Below, piece by piece: positions 11,372 to 23,180 of a DNA stretch of 64,000 bases. The position numbers and the translations under genes were made by a program. The stretch lies in the NCBI GenBank assembly GCA_019918135.1, contig WBZZ01002522.1, positions 1-64,000 on the forward strand, in the 5' to 3' direction. This stretch comes from Paulinella micropora. Its lineage: Eukaryota > Cercozoa > Imbricatea > Euglyphida > Paulinellidae. How positions within the stretch are numbered: the first letter of the stretch is position 1; each line of letters begins with the position of its first letter. The notes beneath the pieces are model-generated. The model ran no database searches, was not told the DNA's origin, and worked only from the letters and a program-made list of their open reading frames with translations.

Positions 11372-14285
11372 ATGAGCCGCTGTGATAGCGAATTTCGGCA
11401 CAATGCACTTAGCATGAGACAGTTGCTGTCTCACACTCCGGTGTTTAGCGGAAACAAGAAAGATTTGCAAAGTTACTACTATCAGATAGAGGAATATGCA
11501 TATGGTATTAGCACAACTCTCGGAGACATGTTTTCACGACGCTTTTAAAGACCATAATGCAGCAAAGACCAAATATGTTTACGACAGAGACAGGATGAGA
11601 AAGGCAGAGGAAATAGATGAGCAGAGAGAACCACACGAGCTGGACACACCGGAGGGATCAGATGAAGAAGATGAAACACAGCAACCACGATAACCGAGAC
11701 AGAGAGGTAGTCAAACAGCACAAGACGCGAAAGTAGCGGTAGAGAAACCAGACAACTGGAAGGATCTATCGAAGGAAAAGAAGAAGGCTTAGGAAGAGCG
11801 AAAAGAAGGAAGAAAAGGGCAATGACAAGAAGCAACAAAGACGTTTACATACTGAGAAAGAAGAAGTATGAAGATGAGCAACGATATCTGCATCGTTGCA
11901 GAATGTTTCAACTTTTCGTTGCAACTGCATTCTCGGAAACCAAAGTGATTCAATTCCTTCGCAACGAAAAGACACATTGCCCGTTTGAAAAAGTCGGCAT
12001 CGTAAAAGAAAAATACGGTAATATAAGCGGTGCGGCGAGATATGTCGAGGAGAAAGCCTGTAAAGATCAGAGACAAAGACTAACAGAAGATATGGAAGAA
12101 TATCTGACCCAACATCAACTCCAGAAGCAGTGGCCAGAAGCAGTGGCTTGAAGCCTTGCGAGGAGCAGATTTTGGGGCAGATGAGGCAGTGAACGGACTG
12201 TTAGAGAAGCTAGCTGAACACGAAGCTTATGGAGCAACATTTTTCAATGACTACTACAGACTAGCGGCAGCAAACAGACCATCACAGATGAAATAATAGA
12301 GTCGGCAAACGAAATTTACGTGCTGTGGGATGCGAAGCAAAAGAGATTGAGGAAGGAGTGTTACAAGGAGCGTAAGAAGGCGAGGGAGAGAAAGAGAGAG
12401 GGTAAGGGAGCGAATCTACTGTTTGGAGAGGGAGAGGGAGGAGAGAAAGGAGAAAGAGAGAGAAGTACAAGAAATGGACTAAGAACGGGAAGGGCAAGGG
12501 CAACAAGAATGGGAGTGATAGTTCAGAGCAGGAGTGGTGGCTGAAAGTGACATGCTATAACTGCTATCAGACTGGACACACTAAGCGTTTTTGCCCCAAA
12601 CAGAAGTCAAGCCCCAAATGAATTAGTCCAAAGTCAGCTCACTCTGACTCCTCAAAGGGGAAGCAAAGAGACAAGAGTGGCAAATTTCGAAAGAAAGGAG
12701 CCAAAGGAGTTGCTCTTATGCGGGGAGATTCTGAAGTAGGAGAGGAGGGTGAGGAGGAAGGAGGAGAAAAGTCTGAGGGGCAAGACAGCTCAGAAGAAGA
12801 AGAGTATGGGCTAGTCATAATGGAGGGTAGCGAAGAAGCAATGGAGGGAAACATAGAAAGTGGGGAAAGCATTATTGCTCGTGAAGCAGAGCAAGAGGGC
12901 GAGGAGGATAGTGAGCCTCCAAAGGAGCAAAGTGAGAACAAACCCTTGGAACAACCCACAAGAGCCCGTGGGGGGGGGGGGGGGGAACTGTCGAGTGTTC
13001 CATGGGCTCGAAACACACTCCGAGACAGACCCCACAACCCTCCACACCGCACTCTCACTAGTGCTCAACACCCCAACACCTCTACAACAACTACTCCTGC
13101 CCTCACAACCTCACAAGACACACAACGTGTGCAACCCTCACCATTGCAACCAAAGCACTCGCAAACGAAAGAGAAAGAGAAACGGAAAGCAAATGAGAAA
13201 CCGACACCCACACCCCCTCAGAACTCTAGACAGACAAATAACGAAACACCGCAACCCACTACATCCACTCCCAAGAGCCACACCACAGGCCCACTAACCA
13301 CTCGTTGTACTGGGCAGAACTGGAAGGGAAAACAGTGTGGAGTTAAGTTTGGACGGGGGGGGGGGGGGGGGAGTTGGGGCAAGGCAGGTGAGGCAGCAAA
13401 GAGGCTAGTGTATGCAGATTGGTGCGGGTATGATGCCCGTCAAGACCCACTATTTCCAGCTATTGACCTAGCACAAGACCCTTCACGTCGCCCACGCCCT
13501 TCCCGCGATTATCCTTCAGAGAGTGAGATGATGAGCATACTGAGAGAGAGGGAGGGAAAGGGGGCGAGTGCACAGCAAATCTCGCAAAAAGATACGTCAA
13601 AACCCGTGAAGAAAAACTCGCCAAGTCCCGCAAATATCGGAGAAAAAGACAAGGAAAGTGTCGAAAAACCCGGTAAGAAAGGAGATTCACGGAATGACAC
13701 TGTAATGCCAGGAAAAGTGGTACGGACCGGCGGGACCAGAACTGGAGGAGAGACTGCTTTCATTGAGACGGTGGAGCGTATAGGAAGGACGAGAGAAGGG
13801 AAGTCTTGGCCCCCATCGCTACTACCACAAGGTTCGTCTCCTTTGCATAGAGTAGGAGACAGTGTGGAGTCACAGGCAGAGCAGACAGGTGACACACACA
13901 CACACACGAAACACCTGTGGGAAAGAGCAGTAAAAGAGACACAGGACACGGAAAGGTGATAAGCTTTGAAGACTTTAAGATTTAAGTTAAGTGAACAGCT
14001 GAACAACCTGTGTATTTTGGACGATGAAACGGGAGATGTCGTGAAGATGATGAAGAAGGAAGGAGGGAGAGAGAGTAGCCGAGGCAGATGGACTGTTGAC
14101 AGATGTATTTTGGGCTGTAAACGAGGTATTTCTAAAGCATGCAGCAGGCACACCACTAACCACAAGAGAGACAGTCATACTGGGCCTACACTCCTCCTAA
14201 CACCTCCTCAACTCCTTTCCTACACTCCTCCACTACCTTTCCTTCGGAGTTCATTTGCTTGGGGGAGTTTCTTTTTTCAAATTGC
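11372..14285 (+). pseudogene. gag-only retroelement fossil with CCHC zinc knuckle
   Basis: The plus-strand frame starting at 11,372 has the F-S-G-N-K-K-D-L-Q-S-Y-Y look of the beginning of an LTR-retroelement capsid domain. Further stretches continue the region, and about 12,556-12,620 encodes a canonical C-x2-C-x4-H-x4-C zinc knuckle. Downstream, an open stretch of about 413 residues (12,718-13,959) is acidic, then Thr/Pro/Gln-rich with two poly-Gly runs. No protease, RT or integrase was seen, so it would be a gag-only, non-autonomous type. It is broken, with several interruptions. The copy in the right arm is at 56,871-59,781. Confidence 0.55.
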
Positions 14286-14301
14286 TTAATTGAAATTGGA
14301 G

Positions 14302-14738
14302 GATATAAAAATCTAGGCTGGGACTCCACTTTTGTCGGTTATATTCAAAAGATATTATTTAAAGCACGCCGGGGTATTTCAACATCCATCCAATTCCAAA
14401 GCAATCTGAAAATAACCTAATCTTCCTCCTCTACAGAAGAGAGGAAACCAGTATGGCGGAAAATATAGAAGACTGTCAGAGCCAAGCAACAAAAAGGAAA
14501 CAGAGAGCCATTCCCTGATGTCACCCCTAACTATAATATTATCCAGCTTAAAAAAGTAGTACCGATTATATATCTTAATATTATCGTTTGAAATTCAACC
14601 GGCTCAAAAGCCTTTGTATATAAATAAAACTTTCAAACGGATATAACTATATGACACTTCATCTTGACGAGACTAGTATAGCTCACCTATGTGTGTAAAG
14701 GGAGGAAAAGGTCGCATATTTACCTATCTGCGCCTACA
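14302..14738 (+). repeat. Left terminal inverted repeat
   Basis: It begins near TTTTGTCGGTTATA and ends at CGCCTACA (14,738), beyond which the two ends stop matching. Blocks shared with the far end include AAAAGATATTATTTAA, AAATAACCTAATCTTCCTCCTCT, AGAGAGGAAACCAGTATGG, GCTTAAAAAAGTAGTA and GGTCGCATATTTACCTATC. Confidence 0.75.
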
Positions 14739-15420
14739 GTATTTGCATTCTATCCCAAGCCTGGTTGGTCGGCGGCGGTGTAAATTCGACTTCTTGCGCG
14801 CATAGGGGTGAGCGCGCTCGGGGGAGAAGTGATTATGCCTGCCCACCCGGTATATAATGGCAATATACTATTCATACCGTTCCCGGCGGTCTGTCAGTGA
14901 AAGTTATAATTGGTCTGAAGTCTCAGCTACTCTGAGTACGGAGTCCCTGCTTTACATATGTTTCTTAGGTCGTTTTAGTGGGGTCGAAAACGGAGGCAAC
15001 TATAATTTTTTGAGTTTTTAACGTTTTTTTAATCGCCCTTTTATGTTGTAAAGATCACGATGAGATCTACTGCTAGCTGAAAAAAAATCATTTGAAATTC
15101 AGATTTTATAACGGATAAAAAGTTTTGTGTTTTGTTTATTAAAAAAAGTTACTGGGGCAAACTTTGTCTATAATTTGCGATAATTTGGTGAGCAGTAATA
15201 TAGACTGTGATCTTTCTGAATCTACAGCCCTTTTGAAAAAAGGAGCAGTACTTCAGAAGCCTTAGTTTCCTGGGTTTTTGATGTTTTTGTGACCCTTTAC
15301 CCTAAAAAATGTTCAGGCCGGTCCAGGCCATGCCAGCAAAAAAGCCAAATCCTGTCAACTTTTTTTACGAACCGGCGCAGTCTGGCGACACTTTTTTTTA
15401 AAGCTCAGAAGCACCTTCAA
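14739..15420. other. Leader region of the TIR element
   Basis: About 680 bp between the terminal repeat and the transposase-like gene. It contains the TGCCTGCCCACCCGGTATA motif shared with 10,909 and then AT-rich sequence with A/T runs. No gene was seen; it presumably holds the promoter of the downstream gene. Confidence 0.4.
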
Positions 15421-18400
15421 ATGCCTCGTCCCAAGCCTCCTGGCAGAGCTTGGACAAGCCGCAAGACTTGGGACAAAAACGTAAAAACGACTGAGAGGCA
15501 AAAACGTCTGTCTGACCAGGGGAAAAAAAAACTAAGTATCAGAAACGAAAAGCAGTAACAGACGAACGAAAAGCATCCCCCGTTTATGGCAGGCACACAG
15601 GCGTTGTTTTCGTTTCCCCTGACACAACTGAGGGTGACACTCAAGGCAATCACCCCCCCAAGGACTTGTCCTCAGTTTTCGAAGAGATTGCCCAGAAAGC
15701 ACAAGAGCAGTTCGACCTTGGGGGTGGTGACCAGACTCCAAAACGGCCACCAATCTCTATCCCTTCGGATTCGGAGTTGGTTTCCGTTTTGGACGATGCA
15801 AGGGACAACATAATGTGTGACATGCACAAAAACAGAGATTACTACTACCTAACGTGTCGTGTGCCAAAACCAAGAAAGGAATCCCAAGTTAAGCCAGGAG
15901 CCATGATGTTGAGGAGGCGGAGGATAGCAAAGGCGAAGGCGATTGTTGGGCAGTTTTTGGGGGAGGCCCAATGGCATGGTTTCACGGATGCAGAGGTGGA
16001 GGAGTTCACGCTCCAGTACATGAACCTGAGCGAGCAGTTAGTGTTCAAGCCTGGCGATGACCAGCAGGCTAAGATCGCCACGCAAACGTTGCTGCATATG
16101 GATTGCAACGTGATGTCTGACCAACAGGTGACCAATCTGCTGCGGGCAAGTCAGCACCCTTGGTTAACGGGTGCAAAGATTATCATTTGCTCTCTCTCTG
16201 CTCTGTTCTAATGACCTTTTTTGTTTTTGTTTTTGTAGTTGGTGAAACAACGCAAGGACTTGACGCAAGAGATCATCCCCAAGTACGGTCTTGAAGGTGC
16301 AAAAGATGGCAAGTCGGCAGCAGCAGATCCCAACAAGCTTATGCTGCAGTTGGAGGCGGGATGGCGGGAGAGAGGGGCGTCCGATGTATGGCAGCTATGC
16401 ATTCCGATTGGGGGGGACGGCAGCAAGTTGGGGGCAAACCACAGCATGGTTACGTGGGCGATGAAATGTTTTGCTTTGGATCAGAAGAGGGAATTGGTGA
16501 AGGGTTTCCAGCACCCTACTACTCAGGAGGGAATTTTTCCATTGCTCATGTGCAAGTGTAAGGAGGACCTCGTGGAACTGAAGCAATATGCGGGTCCACG
16601 AGTGCCTCCATTCTCTGAGAGAGAGGTGAGGGGGTAGTGGGGTGTGTCACTTTATATATCTACGCCAATGTTACTATTACTAACTAATACGGGGGCAAAT
16701 GGGTGTGTGGTATGCTTTAATGTTGTAATACACCTAAAACCAATTTTTAGGTATGTATGCAGGGGCAAAGCATTACGCTTTGCCCCCGTGTTTATTCTTA
16801 CCTCAAAATTCGCTTAAACCCAATTGCGGTTTCGAACATATTCTTAAGTTCGGAACTGCAATTGCGTCTCTCATCGAAGTCGCCTATTTCTCCCCCCCCC
16901 CCCCCCCGAGGCTGAGAAGAAAGTGGAATAAGAGAATCATTTTCATCTTTTTCTCTCAATTCCCCTTTCTTTCATGTTGATTATTATTATTAATAAAATT
17001 ATTAATATTAATATTGAAAGTTTTATTAATACTAGTTAGTTTTTGTTACGCATCAAATTTTAATATTAATATTAAATTTGAAATTGAATAGGGGAAATGC
17101 TTAAAACCTTTGAATCCTGGGAGAAGGACGGTTGGACATCATCGGCAACCGGTATTAAATATGATGTTCAGCTTTATGTTACCGGTGATATGAAATGGTT
17201 ACGTACTGTGTGCGGCCAGAAGTCTGCCGGTGCCGATCATTTTTGTTATATGTGTTTATGTCATAAAAATGATCGGGGCGATCTGTCACGAATGTGACCC
17301 ATGCGTGACAGTGCCACAGCTGACAAAACAACGCCAGGCATGGCACACGATCGTAGCTTGTTTCATTTTGTGCCTATGAATCGTCATGTTCCTGACTTGT
17401 TACATATGATGTTACGTATATGTGGGCGCATGGTTGATTTTTTGATGCGTGAGATTTGCGACGGCCGGCCTGATACTCCTTGGGGTGCGGATATTCCACC
17501 CGATTCACCGTACTTTAGACTTACGAATCGCTTGAAACACTTAAGTGATATTCTATCTAACAAAGGCAATATCAGAAGTGGTAAAGTGATTTCCGGGTTT
17601 AAAATACGGCCTAACCGGGACACAAAGGAAATGGAGTGGCACGGCCTTGATCGGGGTAAGCCGCTTCGTTCCCTTTTTGAAGAAGTCTATCGAGGAAACA
17701 TAGACCTCACTTAGCTTTTAGCTCCTGGCCGTTGGCAGCGCATCCAATCTTTTTGGAAGGCGTGGTGGCAGCAATTCCGGAAGATTAACACCCCGACACC
17801 GTTTGAGCCTGCGGCTGCCTTGCTTTGGCAGTCTCAGACTCGCAAAATGTTCCGGGATGCTACATCACCGGCGGTGCAGCCAGAGCATCCAACGATCGTG
17901 AGCGGGGAGTGGAAAGCGGAGATGGAAGGTGATCCGTATTCCTTCATCTGTTGGGCTCGTCGTCCTCAAGACGAGGACGGTCGACATCCGGCTGTTACAC
18001 GTCCTGACGGCAGCATTTTGCGTGCCAAGGGAATTGCGCCCACGCCTTTGTACCTAGAGCTAGACGATTTTATCACACCATATGTACATCTTGTTTGTTA
18101 TCAATGATGTGGCTGATTTTTTTATGTTGATCGGTACTATTTACTACTTCTTATGCCAGTCACTAGAGCTGATGAATAATATGCACGGGCATTTATTCTT
18201 CAAGCGCTGCGCACGTCGTTCTTTGACGTACTTGCGGGAGCTGATAGAAGCGGACTATAGGGTTCGTGAACTTCAGCTCCGTGGCTTCATGTTAAAGGAG
18301 TACAAGTACCGGTGTACATTGTGCGCCCGCAGTTTTGTTTACCAGAAATGTTTCAAGACTCACATGGCTGATTGTCGCCAAGGCGAGCCTGACATTTCTG

Positions 18401-18459
18401 ATGTCATCAATGTTGACAAGTCACACTTTTACTTTGTCGCTGCTGACGAAGACGATTAA
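15421..18459 (+). CDS. DDE-transposase-like gene, several exons (left arm)
   Basis: The start is chosen at 15,421, where a basic N-terminus begins. The frame then shifts at a run of nine A (15,524-15,532) into a long frame ending near 16,170, where an intron runs to the TTTTGTAG acceptor at about 16,238. The next exon (to about 16,627, GAGAG/GTGAGG donor) carries a G-G-D-G-S-K motif. The block from 17,097 carries a G-D-M-K-W motif followed by C-Y-M-C-x-C, then P-D-L-L-H. These two Asp motifs, in this order with a CxxC, resemble RNase-H-fold DDE transposases of large eukaryotic DNA transposons (KDZ or Plavaka-like); the exact superfamily is not certain. A C2H2-type finger (C-x2-C-x12-H-x4-C) lies near the C-terminus, followed by an acidic end. 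In-frame stops at about 17,296 and 17,712 suggest decay or unrecognised introns. Confidence 0.5.
16628..17096. other. Probable intron or spacer inside the transposase-like gene
   Basis: It begins with a GTGAGG donor-like sequence, contains a poly-C run (about 16,892-16,907) and ends in a 110-bp AATATTAATATT-rich stretch. No convincing exon was identified. Splice phases on the two sides do not join simply, so another small exon may be hidden here. Confidence 0.4.
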
Positions 18460-18965
18460 TAAATTTATTCGTTATATTAATATTAATATCATATAATTAC
18501 TAATAATATTAATATTAATATATATGTATATATATGGAATAACCTCGGCTTAGTGCAGTCTTGCCCTCAGGAGCTCCATCGGTGGCCCCGATCATCAGGC
18601 GAGAGACTGACACGGGGGGGTGGAGGACCTCGAACAAGGGTATTGGAGGCTTATGTCCGTTGAGGATATGCCATTAGCTGCATCAGTACGCCTCAGATAT
18701 AGTATATATATATTATTAATAATATTAATATATATTAATTAATACTAATATTGCGGCTACTATTAAGTAAATGTACCGGATTCATTATTAATACTAATAT
18801 TAATACACTATGATATTAATAATTGATAATGAAATTTAATAATACAAAAAGAAAAAAAATAAAGTCACAAACAGATGTGGTCAGGCTTTCATTAATTAAT
18901 ATTTAGCCTGACCATAGATGCTTGTGAAAATTGGTGGGGTGGAACAACAACCACCACCTTGGTTT
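18460..18965. repeat. AT-rich AATATT segments holding a family-C LINE-tail fragment
   Basis: Between the transposase-like gene and the SINE cluster lie palindromic AATATTAATATT stretches (about 18,470-18,536 and 18,705-18,840). Between them, 18,537-18,705 matches the 3' half of family C (compare 32,428-32,593). The right-arm counterpart is 52,193-52,698. No gene was seen. Confidence 0.75.
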
Positions 18966-19055
<90 letters not shown>

Positions 19056-19363
19056 GTGCTTCTCTGTCAATGGCTGATGCATTTCTGCACATGCGCCTCC
19101 ATCGTCTCACCCGTGAGGGGAGTACGAAGAATTGACGATAAGCCCTAATGACACCCCCGCAAGGGCAGTTCCAACACTTCCAGACGGGCCGGTATGTTCA
19201 ATGAAAATACTGGTCCAGAAATAGACCGGTATGTTCAATGAAAATACTGGTGGCACCGACGGGAATCGAACTGGCGACAGGGCTCAGATGGTAGAACTTG
19301 ACCACTGGGCTATCACGGTGTCCATAAATGAAAATACTGGTGGCACCGACGGGAATCGAACTG

Positions 19364-19410
<47 letters not shown>

Positions 19411-19680
19411 GTGCTTCTCTGTCAATGGCTGATGCATTTCTGCACATGCGCCTCCATCGTCTCATCCGTGAGGGGAGTACGAAGAATTGACGATAAGCTC
19501 TAATGACACCCCCGCAAGGGCAGTTCCAACACTTCCAGACGGGCCGGTATGTTCAATGAAAATACTGGTCCAGAAATAGACCGGTATGTTCAATGAAAAT
19601 ACTGGTGGCACCGACGGGAATCGAACTGGCGACAGGGCCCAGATGGTAGAACTTGACCACTGGGCTATCACGGTGTCCAA

Positions 19681-19735
<55 letters not shown>

Positions 19736-19736
19736 T
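18966..19736 (-). repeat. SINE cluster with (AAT)n arrays (left arm)
   Basis: Two full tRNA-type SINEs lie on the minus strand (about 19,055-19,323 and 19,411-19,679). A 41-bp piece of SINE 5' sequence (19,324-19,364) lies beside the first. (ATT)n tails, read as (AAT)n on this strand, run at 18,968-19,054, 19,365-19,410 and 19,680-19,736. The right arm has the two SINEs but lacks the 41-bp piece. Confidence 0.9.
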
Positions 19737-19899
19737 AAGTATTATTGAAAAAAAAAAAAGTCAAGTGCTGAATGAGTAACCTGACATCCGGGAATTCCCA
19801 TCCCAATCTAGTTCCTGTTGCCCACGAGCCTCCCTACCCTCCCCTGTTTTGCTTTGGATCAGAGGCACTGCGTTGAGAGCGGGTTGACATTGCATGTGA

Positions 19900-20140
19900 A
19901 CCTACACTACACTACCACCTACACTACCACCTACACTACCACCTACACTACCACCTACACTACCACCTACACTACCACCTACACTACCACCTACACTACC
20001 ACCTACACTACCACCTACACTACCACCTACACTACCACCTACACTACCACCTACACTACCACCTACACTACCACCTACACTACCACCTACACTACCACCT
20101 ACACTACCACCTACACTACCACCTACACTACCACCTACAC
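19900..20140 (-). repeat. 12-bp coding minisatellite, about 20 units
   Basis: Tandem units read CTACACTACCAC on the plus strand, or GTAGGTGGTAGT on the other. On the minus strand, in frame with the neighbouring gene, this encodes (Val-Gly-Gly-Ser)n. The right arm has only about 13-14 units (51,180-51,346), so array length differs between otherwise matching arms. Confidence 0.95.
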
Positions 20141-20329
20141 TCCTAGGACTTTCCACACACATAGGCACAGCATTGCTGTTAGCGGCACTGCGGTTAACTC
20201 GGGGGGAGCGGCGCACAGGGCTCGCCAAAGACGACCCAAAACCTTGCAAAGGCGATGAAGGAGGATCTTGGCAAGCGTCCACGATGACAGACCCTGCCTC
20301 GCCAGCTTCACCAGCTCCTACCACAACCA

Positions 20330-20355
20330 TCACAGGCGATCGAGAAAAAGGGAAG

Positions 20356-20404
<49 letters not shown>

Positions 20405-21059
20405 GGGGAGAGGGACCGTCGATGGGTCGTACTCCACGACCGGCGCCGCGTCGGCCTGCTGCTGCTGTTCGCCGTCGGACTCGTCGTCGGTGCCCAGCTC
20501 CATCTCCTCCGCCTCCAGCTCGCGCGGTACGTCCTCGACCAGGACGTACTGCTCGAACTTGATGTGGCCGATCTTCTTGTAGGCAAAACGCTCCCGCCAG
20601 CCGACGATGGTGATGTAGACGTACTCCACGGGGACCACGCGGCCGCGATTGTGGACTTCGTAGCTGGCGATGATTCCACGCACGGCTGGCGGTAGGCGGA
20701 AGCCACCCTGCGCGTTGCGCACCACGTCGGCCGCCGTCAGCCAGGCTAACACAATCTTCTGCCACTCCCACGCCCCATCGTAGATGCATCTCTCTCTCTC
20801 GTGGCGTTGAGCTCGTAGGAATAACTGTAGGGCTTGCGCGAGCAAATCCACTACAGATAGAAAATCTCGCTGCGCTCCGACTTGCCGTCGGAGTTGCAGC
20901 AGAATTGCCACCCGTCGGCAGATCGCAGCACCACCCTCCAGTTATTACCTACCGAGGTCGGCCGCTCGGGAAAAATGATGACAGCCCCGATGTGGACAGT
21001 GGGAATGTAGTTGGCACGAGGGATACGGAGCTAGCAAACAGACAGAGAGAGAGAGAGGG

Positions 21060-21093
<34 letters not shown>

Positions 21094-22074
21094 GAGGGAT
21101 ACGGAGCTAGCAAACAGACAAAGAGAGTGTGTGTGTGTGTGTGTGGGGGGGGGGGGGCGGGGGGCGTACCGACACACCGTAGGTGTGGCGCATGACGGTG
21201 CGCACCGAAAACCGCAGAAGGCAGACAATCGTCTCCAATTGCGGCTACACAACAACAAGAACAACAACAACACACACACACACACACACAAGAACATGAG
21301 GGAGAGAGAGTGTGTGTGTGTGTCTGTGTGTGTGTGAGAGAGAGAGAGGGGGGGGGGGGGGGGGCTTACCTCCTTGCCGTCGCTTTGTGGCACCAGGTGT
21401 TGGAGCGCTTGAACCCAGCCCCTATTTCCCTCTGTGATTTGCGGAACATGGGCAGCAGGCGCCTATCTAGCGTGGCATTCTTCGCATCTACCCCTAACTC
21501 TAACGCAACTATGTCGTCGTAATCCCGCACCCCCACAACGTAGTTGTTGGGGGTGTCGCGGATAATGTGGGGCTTGACTTCGCTAACGAGCTTGCGGCTA
21601 ATGTCCATGTTGAATGGCCATGGTGTTGTGTATTTTATTTGGCGAGTGAAGCTGGGCGCGCCGCTGTATGTTATGGCACGCGAGCGTGTTAGGTATAGCT
21701 ACCTGCGGGCAACAAGAAGAGGCATGGCAAGCTGTGAAGTGGTAGGCATGAGGCATAGGCTTTCATATGTAAGAGCAGCAGATTGGCGGCGTGGGCGTGG
21801 GCGTGGCTCATGAGCAGCTATGTTCATGCGCTGTGTGGGTGGGGGGCGTGGGTAGGGGCGGGTGCGCGTGGCCGATTGCCCAGTGTTCTTGTAGACGGCG
21901 GCCTGGGCCTTGTAAACGGCCCTGACGGTGACGTCGTAGGCGACGCCACGGACTTGCTTGGGGTGGGGGATATTCCACGAGCGGAGTCGGTCAAGCATGA
22001 CGTTGAGGGACAGGTGTTCCTCCACTTCGTCCACGATGGGGGCGGCTGGGGCCGAATTTGGAACGGAGGCCATC
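20330..22074 (-). CDS. Unknown spliced gene in the TIR element (left arm)
   Basis: The start is at 22,074, just after a TTTGCAG acceptor, giving a roughly 100-residue segment with a basic Arg/Pro-rich end. A second segment (21,366-21,608) ends at an AG/GTAAGC donor; a small exon (about 21,169-21,244) has an acceptor GTGTAG and a donor at TCG/GTACGC. The next coding segment runs from about 21,030 to 20,400 with one in-frame TAG at about 20,850, then ends in an acidic, Gln-rich tail. Introns are packed with C, CT and CA runs. The Trp/Tyr-rich later part looks like a folded domain but no family was recognised. A further frame across the (CT)n tract leads into the VGGS minisatellite. Splice phases do not all agree by eye. 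Confidence 0.4.
20355..20401 (+). repeat. (GA)n microsatellite
   Basis: An uninterrupted run of GA dinucleotides, shorter in the right arm (about 50,934-50,966). It probably lies in an intron of the minus-strand unknown gene. Confidence 0.9.
21040..21362. repeat. Microsatellite-rich introns with a duplicated splice-acceptor segment
   Basis: GA, GT and G runs fill the introns of the minus-strand gene. On the minus strand a 28-base segment, TGTCTGTTTGCTAG followed by CTCCGTATCCCTCG, occurs twice (near 21,015-21,042 and 21,093-21,120). It spans an apparent 3' splice site and the first codons of the next exon, so either copy could serve as acceptor. Confidence 0.7.
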
Positions 22075-22079
22075 GTAAA

Positions 22080-23180
22080 TCTGCAAACACAAACAAAAAG
22101 CATGGGAAATAGGCCTAAAATGCAGAGGACACATAGTTCCAACAGCAGACAAGCACAACATGGCATAAACAGCGACAACAGAGACACACAACACATAGCA
22201 AAAGTAAAAAACATAACATTTCAGAAAAATGAAAAATACAGTCAAAACAGTCAGATTTGACAGGCATAATGTGTGTAGAATGTGTTGTTTTGTGTTTGTT
22301 TCATGAACCCTACCACTAGGCATGGAGCAGACAACATGTATTGTAGTGTAGCATGTGTGGTTTGCTCAAACACACTTTAGCGCAATGAAATAGAAAAAAA
22401 AAAAAACAAGTATAAACTTCAGACCCCCCTCTCACATCGACAAGAAACACGAAATGATTGGAAACCAGCATTTTCCAACACCCCAACAGCCACAGAGTTA
22501 AAGCAAACAAAAACCAAGCAAAGGAGACAATGAGGGCGCGTAGGAGAGACACGAAAACAAACATGACAGCACAGGACGAGAATGCCTGAAGTTCAGAGTG
22601 GGCAAGCACAGGCAAGGAATGAAAGGGGGAAAGAGTTTTTGAGGCAAATCAGGAGAGCAATACTTGGAAAACAATATGCAAAACAAAAATGCAAGAAAGA
22701 GCACAACTGAGGAACGCGTGGACAAGGAACAAATACAACATGATGGGACAAGCAGGAACGTGGCAGGACAAAACACACCCAAACGCAGGCAGTCGAACAG
22801 ATAAAAAAAAAGAATTGTAGGAAAGTGAGTGTAGGTATGTGGCAAGCAAGTAGGTTCAATAATTTTGGAATTGAAGTGGGGAATGCAAAAACAGGAAGCA
22901 AAAAGCATGAACACAGCACAGGTTGTTGAGAGTGAATTCGAAAAAAAAGCCGGACAGCAGAAATGAATTGGAAGAAGCCAATGTGTGGCAGGCTTGAAAC
23001 TGAAAAGTATGGTGGATTTCATGTAAACTTTAAATTGAGACTTTGTAAAAACTACTAAAAATTTCTTGACACCGATTGCAGATTCTGAATCCGGGTGATA
23101 TGAAGAATTTATTAATATATTTTTTATATTTTTAAAACGGCGGATTGACTAAAGACCTATAGGGGGTTTAAAAAAACATA
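22080..23180 (-). other. 5' leader region of the minus-strand gene
   Basis: About 1.1 kb of pyrimidine-rich (minus-strand) sequence between the gene start and the right terminal repeat. Long open stretches here are rich in Cys, Phe, Leu and Ser and look like composition artefacts. A 5' untranslated exon and intron are likely, because the start codon follows a splice-acceptor-like sequence. No other feature was seen. Confidence 0.4.

Noticed and set aside
19900-20140. CRISPR-like tandem repeat
   Set aside because: The 12-bp units are directly adjacent without spacers, so this is a minisatellite.
21040-21400. Z-DNA-type (GT)n tract as a regulatory switch
   Set aside because: Dinucleotide runs sit inside apparent introns and vary in length; nothing in the sequence shows a regulatory role.
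22498-23022. A 174-residue Cys/Phe/Leu-rich minus-strand open frame (and mirror copies near 48,326-48,851)
   Set aside because: Pyrimidine-rich leader sequence gives hydrophobic frames by composition; several overlapping frames look equally good and the gene start lies further downstream.
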